Source: Pseudomonas thivervalensis (GTDB lineage Bacteria > Pseudomonadota > Gammaproteobacteria > Pseudomonadales > Pseudomonadaceae). From it: a DNA stretch of 64,000 nt. The notes below the pieces were generated by a model. The model was given only the letters and a program-made list of their open reading frames with translations. It had not been told where the DNA came from and did no database searches. This document shows, piece by piece, positions 15,843 to 25,123 of the stretch. The DNA lies in NCBI RefSeq assembly GCF_001269655.1, contig NZ_LHVE01000004.1:62001-126000 (forward strand). The letters are read 5' to 3'. The translations under genes and the position numbers were made by a program. How positions within the stretch are numbered: position 1 is the stretch's first letter; every line of letters begins with the position of its first letter.

Positions 15843-16265
15843 TTACTTCTTCGTCTTGGCCGGTTTCGGGCAATCCGACTCCTGGAAGCGCTCGGTCGCG
15901 ACCGGACGGTTGCTCTTCACCTCGGTGAATTCGTAACGCATCGTCGCGCCCTTGGCCATCAACTTGCGAAAGCCCGGATTGGTGCACACCGTGGAGCCCA
16001 ACTGGAAATATACGGCCTTGGGGTCTGCGCGCATTTTCTGGGCATGGCTGCTTTGCACGCTGAGATGGTTGATCAGCTCGGTGCCTTCGACGGTATAACC
16101 CTGGTCGAGAATGTCTTCGCTGATCGCCCGCGGCGTACCGACGCTACTTTCCCTGGCGACGTTCTGCAGCATCTTGTTCAGTTCGAGTTCTTTCAGCGAG
16201 GCAGCCTGAGCGCTGAAGGACGTCGCCAGCAGAACGGCAACGGTAGGGACGATAAGGCGCAGCAT
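15843..16265 (-). CDS. Exported PA3611-like protein
   Basis: 140-residue protein with a clear Sec signal peptide (MLRLIVPTVAVLLATSFSAQA, cleavage after Ala21). The mature part has two Cys (in STVCTNPGF and ESDCPKP) that could form a disulfide. Resembles P. aeruginosa PA3611, annotated as a quorum-sensing-regulated virulence factor family and likewise found close to recA. Start chosen at the ATG with GAGAG just upstream; the longer open frame lacks a signal sequence. Molecular role unknown. Confidence 0.8.
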   Translation of the reverse strand: MLRLIVPTVAVLLATSFSAQAASLKELELNKMLQNVARESSVGTPRAISEDILDQGYTVEGTELINHLSVQSSHAQKMRADPKAVYFQLGSTVCTNPGFRKLMAKGATMRYEFTEVKSNRPVATERFQESDCPKPAKTKK

Positions 16266-16449
16266 GAAACTCTCCTGGTTCAGTGACTGGTGGTTCGACC
16301 GATCACATGACTGTGCGTTCAGTGACCGGGGATTATAGGGGAGCCCGGGTGGACGGTACAGGTTCGTGCGCTCTGGTAGACTGCCGGCCTTTATTGCCCT
16401 GCCGAGTGTTGTTCGTGTCGAGTTTTCCTGTCTGTCGGCGTCGCCCACG

Positions 16450-17196
16450 ATGAATCACGCCCCTAACGCCGTAGCCCGCCTGCGCGACCAGCGCATCGAT
16501 GAAGGGATCAAGCCGATCCAGGCCCGGGGCTGGCGCGCCCCCCGTTGCAGCGCCTGCCGGGTGATCGAGAGCCATTGCCTGTGCGCCTGGCGTCCGAGCG
16601 TCGAGACCCGTTCCGGTGTGTGCCTGATCATGACCAACAAGGAAGTGTTCAAGCCGAGTAACACCGGTTGGCTGATTGCCGATGTGGTGCGCGATAACCA
16701 TGCGTTCATCTGGTCGCGCACCGAGGTCGATGAGCAACTGCTGGCGCTGCTGAACGATCCGCAGTGGCAACCGTACCTGGTGTTTCCAGGCGAATATGTC
16801 GAGCCATCGCGGGTCACCCATTCTGTCGACCTCGATCAGTCCAAGCGCCCGCTGTTCATTCTGCTGGACGCGACCTGGACGGAGGCGCGGAAGATTTTCC
16901 GCAAGAGCCCGTATTTCGACCGGCTGCCGATCCTGAGCCTGCTGCCCGACAGACTGTCGCGCTACCGTTTGCGTCGTTCGACCCGCAGCGAGCATTTGTG
17001 CACCGCCGAGGTGGCGGCGTTGTGCCTGGAGCTGGCAGGGGACAGCGACGCCGCGTCGGCCCTGGACGCCTATTTCGATGTGTTCAGCCAGCATTACCTG
17101 GGCGCCAAGGGCCAGCAGGAAGTCAACGTGTCGACCCCGGCCCATGCCGAGTTGCAACCCTTCATCCGTACGTCGAACGCAGTATTGGCCCAATAG
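16450..17196 (+). CDS. tapT: tRNA-uridine aminocarboxypropyltransferase (DTW)
   Basis: 248-residue DTW-domain enzyme, family of TapT/YfiP, which transfers a 3-amino-3-carboxypropyl group from SAM to U47 of tRNAs. The D-x-T-W signature is at residues 140-143 (LLDATWTEARKIF). Four Cys at 33, 36, 43 and 45 (CSAC...CLC) form the N-terminal zinc site. The start at 16450 (MNHAPNAVARLRDQ) puts the zinc motif at the usual place; an upstream in-frame extension overlaps the promoter region of the neighbour and is unlikely. Confidence 0.88.
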   Translation: MNHAPNAVARLRDQRIDEGIKPIQARGWRAPRCSACRVIESHCLCAWRPSVETRSGVCLIMTNKEVFKPSNTGWLIADVVRDNHAFIWSRTEVDEQLLALLNDPQWQPYLVFPGEYVEPSRVTHSVDLDQSKRPLFILLDATWTEARKIFRKSPYFDRLPILSLLPDRLSRYRLRRSTRSEHLCTAEVAALCLELAGDSDAASALDAYFDVFSQHYLGAKGQQEVNVSTPAHAELQPFIRTSNAVLAQ

Positions 17197-17409
17197 TGGC
17201 CCATACTGGACACAAGGGCGCCCGTGCTGCTTGACCACCCCGGCTTCGCTGGGCATGCTTGGCGCCGGTCAGGGCGTCGCCAATGTTTGAAACGCCGTGT
17301 TTGGCGTTGAACGTGCCCCTGTGGATACCGCTGCCGGGCGGTGTCTCGAGTTGTCTTGGCGAGGCGCGAATGCATCGGGTCTGCCATCAAAAACAGGATC
17401 ATTGAAAAA

Positions 17410-18063
17410 ATGGCCACATACGAAATCCTGATTGCCGATGACCACCCGCTCTTTCGCAGCGCGTTGCATCAGGCAGTGACCCTGGGTCTTGGCCCGGATG
17501 TCCGACTGACGGAAGTGGCCAGTATCGCGGAGTTGGAAGGCCAACTGACGGCGAAGGCCGATTGGGACTTGGTGCTGCTGGACCTGAACATGCCCGGTGC
17601 CTATGGTTTTTCCGGGCTGGTGCTGTTGCGCGGCCAGTATCCGCAGATTCCCGTGGTCATGGTCTCGGCCCAGGAAGAAGCCTCGGTGATGGTCAAGGCC
17701 CGGGAATTCGGCGCCAGTGGCTTCATTCCCAAGTCCAGCTCCCTTGAAATGATTCAAAAGGCTGTGAAAGCGGTCCTGGACGGCGATGTCTGCTGGCCGC
17801 CCCAGGCGTTCGAAGCGGTGAGTGTGTCCGAAGAAGCCAAGGCCGCCAGTGCGGGCCTGGCCAGCCTCACACCGCAGCAATTCCGAGTGTTGACCATGGT
17901 CTGTGAAGGCCTGTTGAACAAGCAGATTGCTTATGAGCTGAACGTGTCGGAGGCCACCATCAAGGCCCACGTCACGGCGATCTTTCGTAAACTGAACGTA
18001 CGTACCCGGACCCAGGCGGCCTTGCTGCTGCAACAACTTGAGTCAATTTCGCCGCCGGTCTAA
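17410..18063 (+). CDS. erdR: Response regulator ErdR, LuxR/NarL type
   Basis: 217-residue regulator: receiver domain 1-125 with acidic pocket D10/D11 and phospho-acceptor Asp58 (LVLLDLNMPG), then a LuxR-type helix-turn-helix (NKQIAYELNVSEATIKAHV). It is orthologous in context to P. aeruginosa PA3604 (ErdR), next to dgkA, a regulator of ethanol/acetate metabolism genes. No partner kinase is adjacent. Start at 17410 (MATYEILIADDHP); about 210 bases upstream are without a gene. Confidence 0.85.
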   Translation: MATYEILIADDHPLFRSALHQAVTLGLGPDVRLTEVASIAELEGQLTAKADWDLVLLDLNMPGAYGFSGLVLLRGQYPQIPVVMVSAQEEASVMVKAREFGASGFIPKSSSLEMIQKAVKAVLDGDVCWPPQAFEAVSVSEEAKAASAGLASLTPQQFRVLTMVCEGLLNKQIAYELNVSEATIKAHVTAIFRKLNVRTRTQAALLLQQLESISPPV

Positions 18064-18135
18064 TGTCCCGGTTCACGCTTTTTTGACCGGGTTTGAATTA
18101 GCTTCCCCACTCCTTTTCGATCAGTTGCCCACTCT

Positions 18136-18498
18136 ATGTCACCTTTCAAAGGCCAGACCGGCCTGAAACGCATCCTTAACGCCTCCGGCTATTCCTTGGA
18201 CGGGCTGCGCGCGGCTTTTGTCGGCGAAGCGGCGTTCCGTCAGTTGGTGCTACTCAACGTCGTCCTGATTCCGTTGTCGTTCTTCCTGAACGTCAGCCGT
18301 GTCGAGCAAGCGCTGCTGATTGCCGTGTGCCTGCTGGCATTGATCGTGGAGTTGCTCAACTCGGCGGTGGAGGCGGCCATCGACCGCATCTCCCTGGAGT
18401 TGCACCCGTTGTCGAAAAACGCCAAGGACATGGGCAGCGCTGCCCAATTCGTCGCCCTGACGATGATCGCGTTGGTGTGGGGCCTGATCCTGCTGTAA
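18136..18498 (+). CDS. dgkA: Diacylglycerol kinase
   Basis: 120-residue three-helix membrane enzyme that phosphorylates diacylglycerol to phosphatidic acid for phospholipid recycling. The catalytic signature ELLNSAVEAAIDRISLE is intact, as are the preceding helix (LIAVCLLALIVELLN) and the C-terminal helix (FVALTMIALVWGLILL). Same strand as erdR with a 72-base gap that contains an imperfect hairpin. Confidence 0.96.
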   Translation: MSPFKGQTGLKRILNASGYSLDGLRAAFVGEAAFRQLVLLNVVLIPLSFFLNVSRVEQALLIAVCLLALIVELLNSAVEAAIDRISLELHPLSKNAKDMGSAAQFVALTMIALVWGLILL

Positions 18499-18502
18499 CG
18501 GC

Positions 18503-19429
18503 TCAGGCAATGGCCGGCAGCACGATTTCGTCGCTGCGCTGGGCTCCGGCGGTGAAGGCCCGGCACAGTTCGAGGAATTCACGCATGGCCGAGGTCTGGT
18601 ACTTCTGTTTGTGCCAAATGAAATAGAACTGCCGCGCCAGGTCCATGTCCGGGGTTTCCACCGCGACGAGGCTGCCGCGACGGAAGGCGTCGCGCAGGGC
18701 CAGGCGGGAGATGCAGCCAATGCCCAGGCCCGATTCCACGGCGCGCTTGATCGCTTCGGTGTGTTCCAGCTCCAGGCGGATGTTCAGCGCGCTGCGGTGG
18801 TGGCGCATGGCCTGGTCAAAGGTCAGCCGAGTGCCGGAACCCTGCTCCCGCAGGATCCAGGCTTCATGGGTCAATTCCTCCATGGTCGCCTGGCCACGCT
18901 TGGCCAGCGGGTGTTGAGGGGCGCAGAACACCACCAGTTCGTCCTCGACCCAACTTTGCACCTCGATGTCCGGATGGCTGCAGTCGCCTTCGATTAGACC
19001 CAGATCAATTTCATAGTGGGCAACCTGGTGCACGATATTGGCCGTGTTCTGTACGTGCAGCTTCACCTGGCTTTCCGGATGGCGCTGCATGAAACCGCCG
19101 ATCAACAAGGTCGCCAGGTAATTGCCGATGGTCAGCGTCGCGCCGACCGCCAGTGAGCCGAAACCGGATTTGCCATTGAGCAGGTCTTCGATCTCCTTGG
19201 CCTGGTCCAGCAGCGCGACGGCCTGGGGCAGCAGCTGTTTGCCCAGGGCATTGAGGCTCAGGCGTTTACCGGCACGGTCGAACAACTGGCAGCTCGATTG
19301 CCGCTCCAGTTCGGTGATGGAAGTGCTGGCCGCCGACTGCGACAGGTTGAGTTGCCCCGCAGCGCGAGACACGCTTTCTTGCTGGGCGACGGCGACGAAG
19401 ACTTGAAGTTGACGTAGAGTAAATCGCAT
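18503..19429 (-). CDS. finR: LysR-type regulator, FinR-like
   Basis: 308-residue LysR-type regulator: winged helix-turn-helix at 1-60 (RAAGQLNLSQSAASTSITELE) and a periplasmic-binding-protein-like effector domain. Divergent from fpr with 121 bases between starts; in Pseudomonas the LysR gene in this place (finR) activates fpr under oxidative stress and iron limitation. Start at 19429 (MRFTLRQLQVFVAVAQ); codons upstream lack family similarity. Converges on dgkA. Confidence 0.9.
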   Translation of the reverse strand: MRFTLRQLQVFVAVAQQESVSRAAGQLNLSQSAASTSITELERQSSCQLFDRAGKRLSLNALGKQLLPQAVALLDQAKEIEDLLNGKSGFGSLAVGATLTIGNYLATLLIGGFMQRHPESQVKLHVQNTANIVHQVAHYEIDLGLIEGDCSHPDIEVQSWVEDELVVFCAPQHPLAKRGQATMEELTHEAWILREQGSGTRLTFDQAMRHHRSALNIRLELEHTEAIKRAVESGLGIGCISRLALRDAFRRGSLVAVETPDMDLARQFYFIWHKQKYQTSAMREFLELCRAFTAGAQRSDEIVLPAIA

Positions 19430-19550
19430 ATCTATATAACCGATAACCCTTATCTTAATAATCCATTTAACAGATATTGTCGCCGCCATTAGAATGCGAT
19501 GCAATTGCGCAGATTATCGGCGCAGGCATCATTCCCAGGAGTCCCCGTAC
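19430..19550. promoter_or_regulatory. finR/fpr divergent control region
   Basis: 121-base AT-rich divergent intergenic region holding both promoters. LysR regulators normally bind a T-N11-A site in such gaps; several AT-rich candidates around 19430-19475 fit, but I cannot pick one. Confidence 0.5.
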
Positions 19551-20330
19551 ATGAGCAACATGAACCACGAGCGTGTCCTCAGTGTTCATCACTGGAACGA
19601 CACTCTGTTCAGCTTCAAGTGCACCCGCGATCCGGGCCTGCGCTTCGAGAACGGTCAGTTCGTGATGATCGGCCTGCAACAGCCCAACGGCCGCCCGCTT
19701 ATGCGCGCTTACTCGATTGCCAGCCCGAACTGGGAAGAGCATCTCGAATTCTTCAGCATCAAGGTGCCCGATGGCCCGCTGACCTCCCAGTTGCAGCACC
19801 TGAAGGAAGGCGACGAGATCATTATCAGCAAGAAACCCACCGGCACCCTGGTGCTGGACGATCTCAAGCCTGGCAAACATTTGTACCTGCTCAGCACCGG
19901 TACTGGCCTGGCGCCGTTCATGAGCGTCATCCAGGATCCGGAAACCTATGAGCGTTTCGAAAAAGTGATCCTGTGCCACGGCGTGCGTTACGTCAATGAA
20001 GTCGCCTACCGCGAGTTCATCACCGAGCACCTGCCGCAGAACGAGTTCTTCGGCGAAGCCCTGCGCGACAAGCTGATCTACTACCCGACCGTGACGCGCG
20101 AGCCGTTCGAGAACGAAGGCCGCCTGACCGACTTGATGCGCAGCGGCAAGCTGTTCCGCGACATCGGCCTGCCACCGATCAACCCGCAGGACGACCGCGC
20201 CATGTTGTGCGGCAGCCCGAGCATGCTCGACGAGACCAGCGAAGTGCTCAACAGCTTCGGCCTGACCGTTTCGCCGCGTATGCGCGAGCCGGGTGACTAC
20301 CTGATCGAGCGGGCGTTTGTAGAGAAGTAA
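19551..20330 (+). CDS. fpr: Ferredoxin/flavodoxin-NADP+ reductase
   Basis: 259-residue FAD enzyme moving electrons between NADPH and ferredoxin or flavodoxin, used in oxidative stress and iron-sulfur metabolism. FAD site RAYSIASPNW (about 50), NADP site STGTGLAPFMSV (about 113) and a C-terminal YLIERAFVEK typical of the bacterial subclass. The ATG at 19551 follows CAGGAG. Probably controlled by the adjacent FinR. Confidence 0.97.
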   Translation: MSNMNHERVLSVHHWNDTLFSFKCTRDPGLRFENGQFVMIGLQQPNGRPLMRAYSIASPNWEEHLEFFSIKVPDGPLTSQLQHLKEGDEIIISKKPTGTLVLDDLKPGKHLYLLSTGTGLAPFMSVIQDPETYERFEKVILCHGVRYVNEVAYREFITEHLPQNEFFGEALRDKLIYYPTVTREPFENEGRLTDLMRSGKLFRDIGLPPINPQDDRAMLCGSPSMLDETSEVLNSFGLTVSPRMREPGDYLIERAFVEK

Positions 20331-20359
20331 TCCTTGGTATCTGCGGTGGCTGACCGATC

Positions 20360-20456
20360 GCCATCGCGAGCAAGCTCGCTCCCACAGTTGATTTGTGTTG
20401 TTCGAGAGATCTGACACAACACAAAACCCTGTGGGAGCGAGCTTGCTCGCGATGGC
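20360..20456. repeat. REP pair, type A, outward orientation
   Basis: Arms GCCATCGCGAGCAAGCTCGC (from 20360) and the complementary arm ending at 20456. The order of arms is reversed relative to the other type A pairs in the window. Confidence 0.9.
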
Positions 20457-20482
20457 AGCGACTCGGTCACACTGACGGACCA

Positions 20483-20527
20483 ATAAAAAAGCCCGCGCCG
20501 CCTGATGAAGGCCGCGCGGGCTTTTTC
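20483..20527. terminator. Terminator between fpr and trmO
   Basis: Stem AAAAGCCCGCGC/GCGCGGGCTTTT with A-run on one side and T-run on the other, so it can serve both fpr and the convergent trmO. Confidence 0.92.
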
Positions 20528-20539
20528 GTTTCCGGGTTT

Positions 20540-21238
20540 TTATTCAACTGCGGGGACGACTTCCAATACCCGAATCAACCCCGCCTGCGGATAATGCCAA
20601 CGAACGTCCAGATCCCAGAACTGCGCACCATATTCCCGCTCGGCCGTAGGAATCTGGTACGCCGGGCGTGGGTCTTGGGCCAAACATTGCTCAATCAGCT
20701 CCACCAAGGGTTCTTCGAGCCGCATGGCATGCTCGCGCGCCTGAAGCAGGGCGGTGTCCGCCCATTGCACCGGAATCAACTCAGGTGCGGCGCTGGCGAT
20801 GCTGTTGGACGCCGAGCCGATGATGTCGGCGTAGGGCACGTAGGGCTTGATGTCGAGCACTGGGGTGCCGTCCAGCAAATCGATGCCCGAGAGCCACAGG
20901 CGTCCGGCTTCGACCCGTTCCAGCTTCACCACCGACTGGCCGATGCCGTTGGGGCGATGGGTGGCGCGGGTGGCGAACACGCCCATGGACTTGTTGCCAC
21001 CCAGGCGTGGCGGCCGCACTTTCAAGCGCGGCTTGTCTTCCAGGGCCTGGTGGAACAGAAACAACAGCCAGACATGGCTGACCTGCTCCAGGCCCTGCAC
21101 CGCCTCGCCCTGGTCGAACGGCGCCACCAGCTCCAGCACGCCGCGTGCGGCCGGGGCCAGTTGCGGTTGGCGGGGGATGGCGAACTTCTCCTTGAAGCAG
21201 GAGCGGACGAAGCCGATGGGGGAGACGCTGTAGGTCAT
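20540..21238 (-). CDS. trmO: tRNA m6t6A37 methyltransferase TrmO
   Basis: 232-residue TsaA/TrmO-family enzyme that N6-methylates t6A37 of threonine tRNA using SAM. Family motifs: SPIGFVRSCFKEKFAIPRQP at the start, SHVWLLFLFH, THRPNGIGQSVVKLE, and DGTPVLDIKPYVPYAD. The C-terminal domain ends in YPQAGLIRVLEVVPAVE. Start at 21238 (MTYSVSPIGFV); the longer open frame upstream crosses a REP and was rejected. Confidence 0.93.
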   Translation of the reverse strand: MTYSVSPIGFVRSCFKEKFAIPRQPQLAPAARGVLELVAPFDQGEAVQGLEQVSHVWLLFLFHQALEDKPRLKVRPPRLGGNKSMGVFATRATHRPNGIGQSVVKLERVEAGRLWLSGIDLLDGTPVLDIKPYVPYADIIGSASNSIASAAPELIPVQWADTALLQAREHAMRLEEPLVELIEQCLAQDPRPAYQIPTAEREYGAQFWDLDVRWHYPQAGLIRVLEVVPAVE

Positions 21239-21319
21239 GGGTTGGGATCGAGGCAGGATTGAATGGGCATCATAGCGCGGGGGCCAAGATTGACACTGTT
21301 CTCTATGGCGAGAGCGTTT

Positions 21320-21430
21320 TTGTGGCGAGGGAGCTTGCTCCCGCTGGGCCGCGAAGCGGCCCCCTGGTTTTGTCTGACACACCGCGAGGGGACGCTGCGC
21401 ATCCAGCGGGAGCAAGCTCCCTCGCCACAA
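21320..21430. repeat. REP pair, type B
   Basis: Inverted arms TTGTGGCGAGGGAGCTTGCT and complement ending at 21430, about 55 bases apart, in front of trmO. Confidence 0.9.
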
Positions 21431-21472
21431 CAGCTCCGCAACCCTCGGCAGTGCTTCAACAGCCCTTCGATA

Positions 21473-21934
21473 TCAGCCGCGAACGCGCAGCGTCAGGCCC
21501 TTGAGGAAGTTGCGCAGCAACTGGTCGCCACATGGGCGGTAGTTGGTGTGGCCGAACTTGCGGAACAGCGCGCTCAGTTCCGGCTTTGACACCGGGAACT
21601 CGGCGGCCTTGAGGATGGCATGCATGTCGTCTTCCTTCAGCTCGAAGGCCACCCGCAGTTTCTTGAGGATGATGTTGTTGGTCACCGGCACTTCGATCGG
21701 CTGCGGCGGACGGCTTTCGTCCTTGCCACGCTTGAAGATCACCAGGCCATCGAGAAAATGCGCCATGATCTCGTCAGGGCAGAACACGAAGCCTTCTTCC
21801 TCGTCTTTCTTGAGGTAGCCCGCCAGGTCCGCCAGGGAGACGTCCAGGCCGCCCAGCTTGATGATCTCGATGACTTTCTTGTCGCTGATGTCGAGCATGT
21901 AGCGCACGCTGCGCAGTACGTCGTTGTGAATCAT
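21473..21934 (-). CDS. DUF1456 family protein (YehS-like)
   Basis: 153 residues made of two repeats of the DUF1456 module: IHNDVLRSVRYMLDISDKKV (first) and NNIILKKLRVAFELKEDDMH (second), each followed by a FxxxG.. segment and a helix LLxxFLxGL. The length is normal. No known biochemical role. Start at 21934; just upstream of the pseudouridine synthase-like gene on the same strand but 58 bases separate them. Confidence 0.88.
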   Translation of the reverse strand: MIHNDVLRSVRYMLDISDKKVIEIIKLGGLDVSLADLAGYLKKDEEEGFVFCPDEIMAHFLDGLVIFKRGKDESRPPQPIEVPVTNNIILKKLRVAFELKEDDMHAILKAAEFPVSKPELSALFRKFGHTNYRPCGDQLLRNFLKGLTLRVRG

Positions 21935-21992
21935 GTGTGCAGTCCTGATCAATCGGCAGTGGGCGCCTGCGTTTGGTGCGGCGCCGGGAAAA

Positions 21993-22703
21993 TTAGAATT
22001 TCTCTTTGGCAGACAGGTAGCGCCACTGGCCCATCGGCACCTTGCCGATGGACACGCCGCCGATGCGGATGCGGCGAATGGCGACGACCTTGAGGCCGAC
22101 CGCCTGGCAGAACAGCGCGATCACGCCGGGCTGCGGGTTTTTCATGGCAAAGCGCAGGCGGTTCTCGTTCTGCCAACTGGCCTTGACCGCCGGCAGCTCC
22201 TTGCCCTTGTAGGTCAAGCCATGGTTCAGGCGATTGAGGCCATGGGCGACCATTTCGCCTTCGACTTCCACGACGTATTCCTGCTCGATCTTGGCGGCGT
22301 CGGCGGTGAGCTTGCGCAAGATCTTCCAATCCTGGGTGAACACGAGCAGCCCGCTGGCGTTGGCCTGCAGGTCGGCGCTAGCGGTCAGGCGCAGGAAATG
22401 GCCTTTGAGCGGCCGCTTGCCGAAGCGATGTTCTTCGCTCAGGGTCTGCGGTCCAAGCGAGGCCATCGCGGTGTCTACATCCATGCCGGCTGGAATGTTC
22501 AGCAGCAGGGTCACCGGCTCCGGCGCGGTGGCCTTGGCCTCGGGGTCGAGTTCGACCTTCTGGGTCGTCACCTTGAACTGCGGCTCATCGATCACTTCGC
22601 CGTCCACGGTGACCCAGCCGCCCTCGATGAACAGCTCAGCCTCCCGACGGGAACAGCCGACGAGTTCGATGAGGCGTTTGGAGAGACGAATCGGGTCAGT
22701 CAT
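21993..22703 (-). CDS. S4-domain pseudouridine synthase-like protein, active site altered
   Basis: 236 residues: N-terminal S4 RNA-binding domain (IRLSKRLIELVGCSRREAEL, then GWVTVDGEVIDEP) and a RsuA/RluF-type catalytic domain. The catalytic R-L-D-x-x-[ST]-x-G-L motif reads D111-L-Q113-A-N-A-S-G-L, so the position of the invariant nucleophilic Asp is Gln113. Downstream motifs (QEYVVEVEGE, LKVVAIRRIRIGGVSIGK) are well kept. It may be a non-catalytic RNA-binding derivative, or use the shifted Asp111. Confidence 0.85.
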   Translation of the reverse strand: MTDPIRLSKRLIELVGCSRREAELFIEGGWVTVDGEVIDEPQFKVTTQKVELDPEAKATAPEPVTLLLNIPAGMDVDTAMASLGPQTLSEEHRFGKRPLKGHFLRLTASADLQANASGLLVFTQDWKILRKLTADAAKIEQEYVVEVEGEMVAHGLNRLNHGLTYKGKELPAVKASWQNENRLRFAMKNPQPGVIALFCQAVGLKVVAIRRIRIGGVSIGKVPMGQWRYLSAKEKF

Positions 22704-22786
22704 GACGGGGGCCGTAACAAAAAGAGGGTGGCCATTGTACCTGCCTGGCGCCGGTTAATCGCGGGTCCATTTGCCTCATGCAGCTT

Positions 22787-23260
22787 TTAGCCGCGTCCCG
22801 CCTTCAGGTCAGGCTGCTTGTAGCGCATGTGCAGCAGAGGGTAGGGCTGGTTCATGCCATCTTTTGCCGAACGCCCGACCACTTCGAAGCCTTGCTTGAG
22901 ATAAAAGCCCAAGGCTTGCGGGTTTTGTTCATTGACGTCCAGTTGATCGGCGTTCAGGTGTTCCATGGCGTAGCGCAGCAACAGCTTGCCCAGGCCCTGG
23001 CCACGATGTTGTGGATCGATGAAGAGCATCTCGACCTTGCCGGCGGCGACACCGGCGAAACCGGTAATCCGCTGGCGCGCGTCCCGGGTGCAGATGAGCA
23101 TCACCGCATCCAGGTAACGGGTGAGTACCAGGTTTTTCAGCAGTTCGATGTAGCTGTCCGGCAGAAAGTCATGGGTGGCCCGCACCGACGCCTCCCAAAC
23201 CTGGGTCAGTTCCTGGTAATCGCTCGGTTTCGGTGTGTGGATGACCGAATGCTGGCGCAT
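22787..23260 (-). CDS. GNAT-family N-acetyltransferase
   Basis: 157-residue acetyltransferase. The acetyl-CoA site is VEMLFIDPQHRGQGLGKLLL (Q/RxxGxG/A pattern), followed by the motif B region EQNPQALGFYLKQGFEVVG. Similar to E. coli YjaB-type GNATs; the substrate is unknown. Start at 23260; the open frame extends further upstream through a terminator and a REP, which is not credible. Confidence 0.88.
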   Translation of the reverse strand: MRQHSVIHTPKPSDYQELTQVWEASVRATHDFLPDSYIELLKNLVLTRYLDAVMLICTRDARQRITGFAGVAAGKVEMLFIDPQHRGQGLGKLLLRYAMEHLNADQLDVNEQNPQALGFYLKQGFEVVGRSAKDGMNQPYPLLHMRYKQPDLKAGRG

Positions 23261-23312
23261 GTCCGCCTGTTCCTTGTGCTGGATGTGCTGGGTTTCTCCA
23301 TACGATAGCCGT

Positions 23313-23349
23313 AAAAAAGCCCCGCATCTCGTTACAAGAGGGGGGCTTC
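23313..23349 (-). terminator. Terminator downstream of rimO
   Basis: On the minus strand, stem AAGCCCC...GGGGCTT followed by TTTTTA, between the end of rimO and the start of the GNAT gene. Confidence 0.8.
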
Positions 23350-23393
23350 TGGATTTTTTGGGTGCCGGCGGGTGAGAGGCTTGCAAACAACCT

Positions 23394-23483
23394 GTGGCGA
23401 GGGAGCTTGCTCCCGCTCGATTGCGTAGCAATCGCAAAGATGGGGCTACTTCGTAGCCCAGCGGGAGCAAGCTCCCTCGCCAC
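23394..23483. repeat. REP pair, type B
   Basis: Arms GTGGCGAGGGAGCTTGCTCC (from 23394) and the complement ending at 23483. Between rimO end and its terminator. Confidence 0.9.
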
Positions 23484-23507
23484 GACAGCGGCCCCGCTTT
23501 GAGCGAA

Positions 23508-24848
23508 TCAACCGATCTGCTCAGCCCACAAATCGTACTCGTCGGCATCGGTGACCTTGCACCAGACCTTGTCGCCCGGCTTGAGGTTGCTGCCATTGTC
23601 GATGAAGACGTTGCCGTCGATTTCCGGCGCGTCGAAGAAGCAGCGGCCCACGGCACCTTGCTCGTCCACTTCATCCACCAGCACTTCGATTTCACGGCCG
23701 ACGCGCATTTGCAGGCGCGCCGAGCTGATGGCCTGCTGGTGCGCCATGAAGCGCTCCCAACGGTCCTGCTTGACGTCGTCCGGCACTACGTCCAGGGCCA
23801 GGTCGTTGGCCGGTGCGCCTTCGACAGGGGAATACTGGAAGCAGCCGACGCGGTCGAGCTGGGCTTCGGTCAGCCAATCCAGCAGGTACTGGAAGTCTTC
23901 TTCGGTTTCGCCGGGGAAGCCGACGATGAAGGTCGAACGGATGATCAGGTCCGGGCAGATTTCGCGCCAGTTCTTGATGCGGGCCAGGGTCTTGTCTTCG
24001 AAGGCCGGGCGTTTCATGGCCTTGAGGACTTTCGGGCTGGCGTGCTGGAACGGGATGTCCAGGTACGGCAGGATCTTGCCGGCCGCCATCAGCGGGATCA
24101 GTTCGTCGACATGCGGATACGGGTAGACGTAATGCAGGCGGACCCAGACGCCGAGGGTGCTGAGGGCTTCGCACAGCTCGGTCATGCGGGTTTTCACCGG
24201 TGCGCCATTCCAGAAGCCGGTGCGGTATTTCACATCGACGCCGTAGGCGCTGGTGTCCTGGGAGATCACCAGCAACTCCTTGACGCCAGCCTTGACCAGG
24301 CGCAGGGCCTCGTCGAGGACATCGCCCACCGGACGGCTCACCAGCTTGCCGCGCATCGACGGGATGATGCAGAAGCTGCAGCTGTGGTTGCAGCCTTCGG
24401 AAATCTTCAGGTAGGCGTAGTGGCGCGGGGTCAGCTTGATGCCTTGTGGCGGCACCAGGTCGATCAGCGGGTTGTGGTCCTGGCGCGGTGGCACCACCTC
24501 ATGGACGGCATTGACCACCTGCTCGTACTGCTGCGGCCCGGTCACGGACAGCACGCTCGGGTGCACGTCGCGGATGTTGCCTTCTTCCACGCCCATGCAG
24601 CCGGTGACGATGACCTTGCCGTTTTCCTTGATGGCTTCGCCAATCACTTCCAGGGACTCGGCCTTGGCCGAATCGATGAAGCCGCAGGTGTTGACCACGA
24701 CCACATCGGCGTCCTGATACGTGGACACGACGTCATAACCTTCCATGCGCAGCTGGGTCAGGATGCGCTCGGAGTCGACCAGAGCCTTCGGGCAACCCAG
24801 GGATACGAAACCAACCTTCGGATTGGCTGGCGCGGTAGTGGTGGACAT
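23508..24848 (-). CDS. rimO: Ribosomal protein S12 methylthiotransferase
   Basis: 446-residue radical-SAM methylthiotransferase that modifies Asp89 of S12. N-terminal UPF0004 domain ([17 protein letters not shown], then [12 protein letters not shown] and VTGCMG with its three cluster Cys), radical-SAM motif [14 protein letters not shown] (CxxxCxxC), and C-terminal TRAM domain from about 375. Start at 24848 ([10 protein letters not shown]). Single gene with about 275 bases upstream shared with kup. Confidence 0.97.
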   Translation of the reverse strand: MSTTTAPANPKVGFVSLGCPKALVDSERILTQLRMEGYDVVSTYQDADVVVVNTCGFIDSAKAESLEVIGEAIKENGKVIVTGCMGVEEGNIRDVHPSVLSVTGPQQYEQVVNAVHEVVPPRQDHNPLIDLVPPQGIKLTPRHYAYLKISEGCNHSCSFCIIPSMRGKLVSRPVGDVLDEALRLVKAGVKELLVISQDTSAYGVDVKYRTGFWNGAPVKTRMTELCEALSTLGVWVRLHYVYPYPHVDELIPLMAAGKILPYLDIPFQHASPKVLKAMKRPAFEDKTLARIKNWREICPDLIIRSTFIVGFPGETEEDFQYLLDWLTEAQLDRVGCFQYSPVEGAPANDLALDVVPDDVKQDRWERFMAHQQAISSARLQMRVGREIEVLVDEVDEQGAVGRCFFDAPEIDGNVFIDNGSNLKPGDKVWCKVTDADEYDLWAEQIG

Positions 24849-25123
24849 GTCTAACCTCGGTGTAGGGGGGATCGTCTCTTGCCGAGACAGGGCGCCTGGC
24901 GCGCCTCTGATCAAAAAGTGCGCAATTCTATCCAGGGTCGACGCACTTGACCAGCTTTATACCGGGAAATGCGACGAGTGCTGCGCTATGCTTCGCGCCT
25001 TTGCGTTCTGGCGATTGCTACAGTCAACAAAACGTCTGTAACAATACGTAAAACAGCGCATGCTGCCTCGGCAAAGCATCGTGCTTCGTTAAAGAAGACA
25101 GGTCTGGGAATCGGGAGTGTTGG

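Noticed and set aside
18066-18093. Terminator between erdR and dgkA
   Set aside because: CCCGGT/ACCGGG hairpin has the T-run in the loop rather than after the stem; too weak to call.
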